From Rhododendron vialii (Eukaryota; Streptophyta; Magnoliopsida; Ericales; Ericaceae): a stretch of DNA of 64,000 nucleotides. The stretch lies in NCBI RefSeq assembly GCF_030253575.1, contig NC_080557.1:29063501-29127500 (forward strand). Direction: 5' to 3'. Below are positions 58,091 to 64,000 of the stretch, in pieces. The notes beneath the pieces are model-generated. The model did not search any database. It was given only the letters and a program-made list of their open reading frames with translations, and was not told where the DNA came from. Position numbers and translations under genes: made by a program. Position 1 is the stretch's first letter. Each line of letters starts with the position of its first letter.

Positions 58091-58526
58091 ACAACCAATG
58101 CTTAAGATTTATCCCCTCCTTTTGCATAAAACTCCGCACTCCATTTTACAAAATGGCATGCCCCGTAACATTTTTTGAGCATTCCCTATCACACATTCTT
58201 GTGCCTAATTTGGAAATCTGATTTTCAAACCTTCTCTCTCACTCCCTCTCTCCATACCTACCTATGGAATTCAATGTTTTTAGTAGAATTCATGCTTTCT
58301 ATAATCGAACGTTACAAACCGTTCTTATTAATATTAAGTAAAAATGGTTAGGCATGGGAATGAAAGCATCAAATTCAGCTAAGGAAACAATAATCATAAA
58401 GGAAACAATTAATTGATTGATTTCAAATTTCGAAATGAATTTGATGCTTTAGGAAAGCTCTCGAGATAAGGAACAAAAATAGTCAACTAAATTTGAATTC
58501 CAAATATATTTCAAGTGAAATTATAT

Positions 58527-58672
58527 AATAGTCCGGGAGTACCTTACTTTGTACTCCGGACCATTTTACAATCACACATTCTTGTGGGGTTACCACTAAG
58601 TGTATGGACCCTACTGAAACGTGTGGTTGCAAAGTGATCCGGAGTTTTACGTGGCGGTACTCCCAAACTATT
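58527..58672. mobile_element. 146-bp MITE
   Basis: Terminal inverted repeats AATAGTCCGGGAGTACC and GGTACTCCCAAACTATT match at 15 of 17 positions. No coding. The family is unknown. Confidence 0.65.
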
Positions 58673-59272
58673 GAATAATTACTCATGTTTCAATTAGTAT
58701 ACACTGTGGAAGGAATAACAGATGAGTAAATTTTAAATTTCAAGAGCATATTAAAATTCGAAACTTTGGATGGGAAGGTTTTAACTTTCAATACAATCTT
58801 AGTGGTAAGTAAAACACTCCTAAATTACGGGGTAACATACCACTTTTCCATGAAACAGTTGTTGTATGTGAGATTTTTAAAAGTTCACAATTTTCTTCAA
58901 TTGATCTTCACCATTTCCCAAAAACTTGAGAGGTAAGGATTTCTCTCTCAATTTTGGGTTTAGTTCTAAGAGTTGGATTGATTGATCAAACTCGACAACC
59001 ATAATCAACTATATCGGTAACAAAATCTATTGTTCTCTCTGTGATACTTTTTTCTTTCTGGTTAAGTTTTTCTCCATTTTCCTTTGTTTAGCTGTGCATT
59101 GGGCGAATCACTTTGAGGTTGGGCGTGCAAATGAGCAACTCATGATTTCGGGGTGTTTTAAGGAAAAAAAAGAGAGATGGATATTTAATCTGAATTTTTT
59201 TGAACTGAAACTTTTTTTTTCGGGCCATACTGAAAATTAATTTTCAGGCTACCTCTTATATCGTCTTTTGTA

Positions 59273-59499
59273 CTCCCTCCGTCTCAATTTAAATGCTCCC
59301 TACGGAAATCCGTACAATCAAACCCCAAAAAAAAAAAAATTCTACATATAATTTGTTTAATTTTCTTACGCCAAATTAAAGTATTCAATTAGTACTTTAA
59401 TTCGTTGTAAGAAAATAAAAAATAATATGTGCTAATATATTTTTTGGGTTCAAAATTGCACAAATTTTCATAGGGAGTATTTAAATTGGGACAGGAGAG
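59273..59499. mobile_element. Stowaway-like MITE
   Basis: Begins CTCCCTCCGTCTCAATTTAA and ends with its inverse (TTAAATTGGGACAGGAGAG), flanked by TA on both sides (59271-59272 and 59500-59501). Terminus and TA duplication are those of Stowaway MITEs moved by mariner-type transposases. Confidence 0.88.
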
Positions 59500-59501
59500 T
59501 A

Positions 59502-61999
59502 GTATTTACGTTCACAATAATGTTAACGCACCCTTTTTCCTAGCAAATAATCAGATTATGGACTGCGTTGGTTTCATTTTCTATATATCGTTTTTTTCTT
59601 TAATTAGCTTGATGGTATTTATTAGATCAACCCTATTTGACTTCATTGAAAAAATAGAGTTTGGGCGGAGTTGGATGTGAACTGAACAATAGATAGAGAA
59701 TGCCCACCAATTAGAAGTTACAGTATTTTTTATTGATATAAGTACAAGTTACATTCAATTTAAACAGTAGTCTTCAGGCAAAATTTTTTGCTGCCAATAG
59801 TATAAGGAGCCACTATTTCAACGTAACACTTTGGGAACCTCATCTTTCTTTAGTTGGGTTTGAAGTACGTAATGGAACTGTAATAGATAGGAGTGTAATA
59901 GAAGTACGTAACACAGGATTTCTTAAAAAGGATGGATGTTTTGGATCAGGGTTGAATTGCACTATATAGTAATTGTGCTGGTACTTTACTACTTTGTGTA
60001 ATGCCAGACTTGCTATTATGAGGGCAGTATATCAGAACCCTTCCATCTTGATTTTGGATGAGCAACTTCTGCTTTGGATAGCAGATCTGAGCAATTGGTG
60101 AGACAGGCAGTGCAACGCTTGATGGAAGATCGTACTGTTAGGACAATCGACTAATTATTTTTTTTGCGTCTTTCGCTCTTTTCAATGTCTTGAAAGGAAC
60201 TAACATTTTTTTGTTGTACTTCTTGAAATACTACTGTGGTGATATGTGCCATATCATGGGTTCGAGCTGAGGTTTAGCTGCTTAGTCTAGAAGAAATTTA
60301 AGAGAAGCTTCAAAACAGTCGTAGATTCGGTATGTTTCATCTCCGAAATTGAATTGAATTGAACTGACTGTCATTCCTTTTTTATGCTTCAAGAACTGTC
60401 AAAATTGAATTCAACAGTTTTGTATGCTTCAAGAAACTAAGTTATAGTATGTTTCCGAGCAGTGCCTTTTACCAATAAGAAGTTATAGTACGTTTTTGGG
60501 CCAAAGTTCAAGCGGTAGTCTTCGGGCAAAAGTTTTCAGTCAGTTAAGAAACAAACCGGATGTTCCTTGATTTATTGCACCAAGGTGTTTGTAAGAATGC
60601 CTCATCGAAAGTGTTCATTGATCTTATTCCTTTTAGTTGCTACTACTACTGATGTTGGTAGGGTTATTCATCCAAGGTGTAGCTGCGTAGTCATGGCAGG
60701 GAAATATATAGTAGTAGTAAGAACTTGCTCTGTAAAACAAGTGGGTCAATCTAAGAGAAGCTTATGCCATAGCTGATTTAGGCTAGAAGAAATTTAAGAG
60801 AAGCTTCAAAACATATAACACAAAATACCCAAGTGACCGTGACCTCACTTAACAAGTGGGTCAATCTAATGGTTATGAGGCTTAGTGTAAGCATAAGGAA
60901 AGCTCTACAATCTAGGGTAAAGGAAAAGAAGCCTATGTGTGAATTTTCTTATTTCTAGGCATTTAAAGCCTAGCCATTTGCAAACCACTTGATAAGTGAT
61001 ATAGCCTTCTGTCCAAAAAATTTTCCCAATCTTGGTTTGTGATATTTTTTTTTGGTTTGTCTTTTCCCTTGCATTAGGCAATGACTAGCAAAGAAAAGCC
61101 AAAACGTGTTAGCAATGGAGACAAAGATTCACGGATATCACCCTTTGACGTATCTTCTATCTTTTTTATTTTGAAAAGAAAAATTGATAGTCAATTAGCT
61201 AAACGACATTCTAATTTCTTAAAGTTGCTTATACACATATTTTAGGAACAATCCGGTAAAGAGATATCAAAAGAAACACTTGCGCAACGTGCCTGATGAG
61301 AATGAGAACGAATTTTTAAGCAAACCACCGAAAGGCGATTGGAACAACACTCACCGATAAATACAAGTGTAAGACTATTCTTAATCAAAATCATGTTTGA
61401 CTATCTACATCTTCTAACCATGTATTTTTTATGTAATTCTTTCTCAATTGTTGACTTTGTGCGTAAAGATTCAACCTCTCCGAGACGGTAATATTAGAGC
61501 CGATGGGCAAGACCACCATACTGCACATGTTCCCGAGGTAAGTATCCATATAAATATGGGGTTTCTTGCAAACCTAATTAGTACCCGTAATGCAATTTAT
61601 GTATTTCTTAACAGGAGATACAAAGAATAGGGGCAATGACTAGTAAACAGAAGGCAACCTAATTAGTATCCGTAATGCAATTTATGTATTTCTTAGACAA
61701 ATGACTTGGCATACTAATTGGGCTTCTATTGACATATCATTTTTTTTCTAGGATTGGGATCGAGAAGCCTTGAAGCACAAAAGGATCAATAGTCTTCAAG
61801 ATTTTTAGTCTTCACATGTTTCTATGTTTCATTTTAGAAGTCTCATCGTGGCAGGCATTTTCATTAATGTGTATTATTTTTTAGTTTCATCGGTGTTTTG
61901 GATGGTATTTTTTGATTTGATCAAGTTTTAAGCATTCAAGTTTATTCTATGCGTTTTAGTTGGTTCAATATTTAATTGTGTGTGTTGAATATTCAAGCC
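59502..61999. other. Decayed Helitron or captured sequence, no intact gene
   Basis: Direct repeats are visible: GAAATTTAAGAGAAGCTTC at 60293 and 60789, and ACCCGTAATGCAATTTATG-type text at 61582, 61666 and 62560. Small possible exons occur at 61080-61140 and 61250-61370 but do not resolve into a protein. Confidence 0.45.
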
Positions 62000-62027
62000 A
62001 TGCCTTCAGGCACGAGCATGCGCTAGT
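62000..62027 (+). mobile_element. Helitron 3' terminus 3
   Basis: ATGCC-TTCA-GGCAC hairpin (one mismatch), then GAGCATGCG and CTAG followed by T. Confidence 0.7.
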
Positions 62028-62905
62028 GAATGAACGGTTAAAAATCTTGAAGACTATTGATCCTTTTGTACATTATGAATCTTGACAGTTGAAGGCAGAA
62101 CGGTTTAAAGTTAAAACTCATACAATCGGTTTGTATGATCCATATGTAGGGTTGTACGAAGTATTTTTTTGAGCAGAGACATGAGAGAGGTAGAGATCTT
62201 TTTCATTTAGAAATTCAAAATGCACATGTATCTTTGGTGTTGAGATCCTTTTGTTGAACTCCCGTTCATAGCACGAATTTGTTGCTAGAAAAAACCCAAA
62301 AGAAACGAAAAGAAAAGAAAATCATTGGAATATGGTAGTGGAGGTGGGTGGTTGCATGAGTCATACTATTGTTGGTTCCAGGCTAGAAGGTAGCGTCAGT
62401 GGAACATGAGTTTTACTATTGCTAGAGGCAAATGAGGATAGAGATTTGACAATGGAAAGTATTGGATAGGGATTCGACAAACATCTAATATGGGTTAGAA
62501 TCTTATGGAAAATCTTGATGTAGAATGGTATCGGATTTTCTTGCAAATCTTGATTAGTACCTGTAATGCAATATATGTATCTCTTAACAGGAGATACAAA
62601 GATACATATTTTTTTGTGTTCTTTTATATATCCACTCGAGACACGCATTTTCAGTTTTATAAATTATTTTTTGTTTGCATTGATGTTTTGATAGTGTGTT
62701 TTATTTATCAAAATTTTATGTATTTGAGTTTGTGCATACAATAGTTAGAAATTGAAAAATTATTTGCTCTTCATTTGCTGATTCAAATTAAACAGATCAA
62801 TAAATTTGTTTGGGTTATTGTTTTCTGCAAAGTTGAATTCGTTGGGTAGAGGTTGATATATTAGGTTGAATGTCTAGTATTTGTTCGCGTGTGCTGATCG
62901 TTCAA
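62028..62905. other. Helitron 3' body, no gene
   Basis: AT-rich sequence ending in the terminus at 62906. The last 150 bases match the run-in to terminus 1 at 51.6-51.75 kb. No supported coding. Confidence 0.5.
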
Positions 62906-62930
62906 GCCGTGCCTTCAGGCACGGGCATAA

Positions 62931-62936
<6 letters not shown>
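62906..62936 (+). mobile_element. Helitron 3' terminus 4
   Basis: Strong hairpin GCCGTGCC-TTCA-GGCACGGGC (one bulge), ATAAA and CTAG followed by T. A (GT)n run starts in the flank. Confidence 0.8.
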
Positions 62937-62966
<30 letters not shown>

Positions 62967-62981
62967 AGAGGTGTGTGTGTG
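62934..62981. repeat. (GT)n microsatellite
   Basis: About 28 bases of GT repeats, a short break, and 11 more, directly at the Helitron insertion point. Confidence 0.92.
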
Positions 62982-64000
62982 TAAAGAATCAAATTCTCAT
63001 TTTCTTTCTCTCTCTACTCTCACGCTACTCTCTCCTCTCTCACTCAATTCTCTATCTCTCTGTCAAAATCACACCCAACAACTTGAAACCCATGTAGATC
63101 AACCTCCATTTCACCTCGTATACGCAATCTTCGGTTTGTATTCCGTCGGGTTAGACTCGAAGATGAGCAATCGGTTGATTTCGAGTCTTGGAGAGCTAGG
63201 GCTTGCTTGGAACACTTGGGTTCGGCATCAATCTTTGAGGTAGAAATTTCTCACTTCTATCATGTGTTTATGTGTTGATTTGGTGAATCGTGCCTTAGAT
63301 TATTGTTTGTTATTAGGGGTTCATTCATGAAAATCTGCAGAAATTGCTGCTCAAAGTCCCTGGGTATTGATACCCACGATCAGAGGTATTGATACCTTTG
63401 CAATCTAGATTTTTGTTGTCGGGGTATCGATACCCATGATGAGGGGTATCAATACCGATGATCTCTGGACTGATTTGAAGCATTCTGACCCCTTCTCGAT
63501 TTATTGAACTCCGATCACTTCTAACACCTTTTAAATATCCCCAAACCACCTTTAATCATGGTTGTCATGCCTCAATGATTCATTGATCGTCCTTCTTCCT
63601 TTGGTCCTTATTATGTGGGACTCTAGTGTTGAATTCTTCTTGGATATTGTATCGTGGTGTTCTATATGGGTTTGGTGGGTTACGTGGAGTGTTGGGACAC
63701 ACTTATATGGATAACGAGAACTTAGGGAACGTAATGAACAAAGGTGGATGGAGGTAATATGTGTTGACATGTAATACAAAAAACAAACACGTAGGATACA
63801 CAATTGAGCTTAATCGTGCTAGATGGGGTATGAGGGACATTCTTGGCGTGATATACCCATAATGTATAGCTTGTAAGAACTGATAAGTTAAAGGATGGGA
63901 AGTTAGGAATCATTGTGAGTAAGTTTACTTAGTGATGAGTTATGTGAACGCATATATAATGATATGGGAAATCGATAGTATAATGATTGTAAGTTGATTG
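62982..64000. other. Pyrimidine-rich leader-like sequence and GTATCGATAC palindromes
   Basis: 62997-63065 is CT-rich like a plant 5' UTR. It is followed by a short frame to 63240 that has no recognisable relatives and ends at GAGGTAG. Four GTATYRATACC palindromes lie at 63362-63460 (GGGTATTGATACCC, GGGGTATCGATACCC), as in the insertion at 24.3 kb, so this may be another LTR. Nothing further is supported to the window end. Confidence 0.4.

Noticed and set aside
62881-63243. Open frame of 120 codons near the right end as a gene
   Set aside because: It runs through the Helitron terminus and a (GT)n microsatellite; the rest has no recognisable protein similarity.

Overview
The window is plant nuclear DNA, almost certainly from a eudicot. 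The evidence is a multi-exon GBF-type bZIP gene with GT-AG introns set among Ty3/gypsy LTR retrotransposons, L1-type LINEs, Helitrons, a Mutator-like element (MULE), MITEs and long AT, CA and CT microsatellites. Species cannot be named from the sequence. Only one ordinary host gene is recognisable.

Region 1 (1-28.8 kb) is a nested graveyard of retrotransposons. A decayed Tat-like Ty3/gypsy element lies on the minus strand at 1-4150: gag, protease and the start of reverse transcriptase, then primer-binding site and LTR. A second member of that family lies on the plus strand: integrase C-terminus at 22.4 kb, a large antisense ORF region at 23.6-27.3 kb, polypurine tract and LTR at 28.2-28.8 kb. 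Between them are three copies (one minus, two plus) of another LTR family of about 1.7-1.8 kb (6076-10768, 12241-13597, 15833-17543). One copy is split by a 2.8 kb A-tailed retroposon with an 11-bp target duplication. There is also a broken L1-type LINE (13.6-15.8 kb), and an integrase remnant with its own antisense ORF (17.6-19.65 kb). A tract rich in GGCTCTACGCC-type repeats fills 20.8-22.2 kb.

Region 2 (28.8-38.4 kb) has a long inverted repeat (29.1-29.7 kb) and then the host gene. This is a minus-strand G-box-binding factor of 376 aa in 11 coding exons plus a 5' UTR exon (30747-38190). Its upstream region carries G-boxes, so it may bind its own promoter.

Region 3 (39.8-51.8 kb) is the most interesting. 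A complete-looking, roughly 10.1 kb MULE (41163-51240) sits inside a Helitron-like shell (39809-51773). It carries two convergent genes, and hand splicing leaves both reading frames open: a 927-aa protein with a C-terminal ULP1/C48 peptidase domain, and a 716-aa MURA transposase with DDE triad, SWIM and zinc-knuckle motifs. Its introns, intergenic spacer and leaders, but none of its coding exons, carry at least 18 exact copies of the 16-nt inverted repeat GAGATA-N4-TATCTC, plus many near copies. I found no description of this to recall, and it is the best candidate here for an undescribed regulatory or transposase-binding architecture.

Region 4 (51.8-64 kb) is a Helitron and MITE cluster. It has four Helitron 3' termini (GTGCC-TTCA-GGCAC-type hairpin followed by CTAG|T), duplicated Helitron Rep-domain fragments, a MULE-type MITE with a matching empty site in a nearby duplicate, a foldback MITE between microsatellites, and a Stowaway MITE. 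The last kilobase has pyrimidine-rich leader-like sequence and GTATCGATAC palindromes resembling those of the LTR-like insertion at 24 kb.
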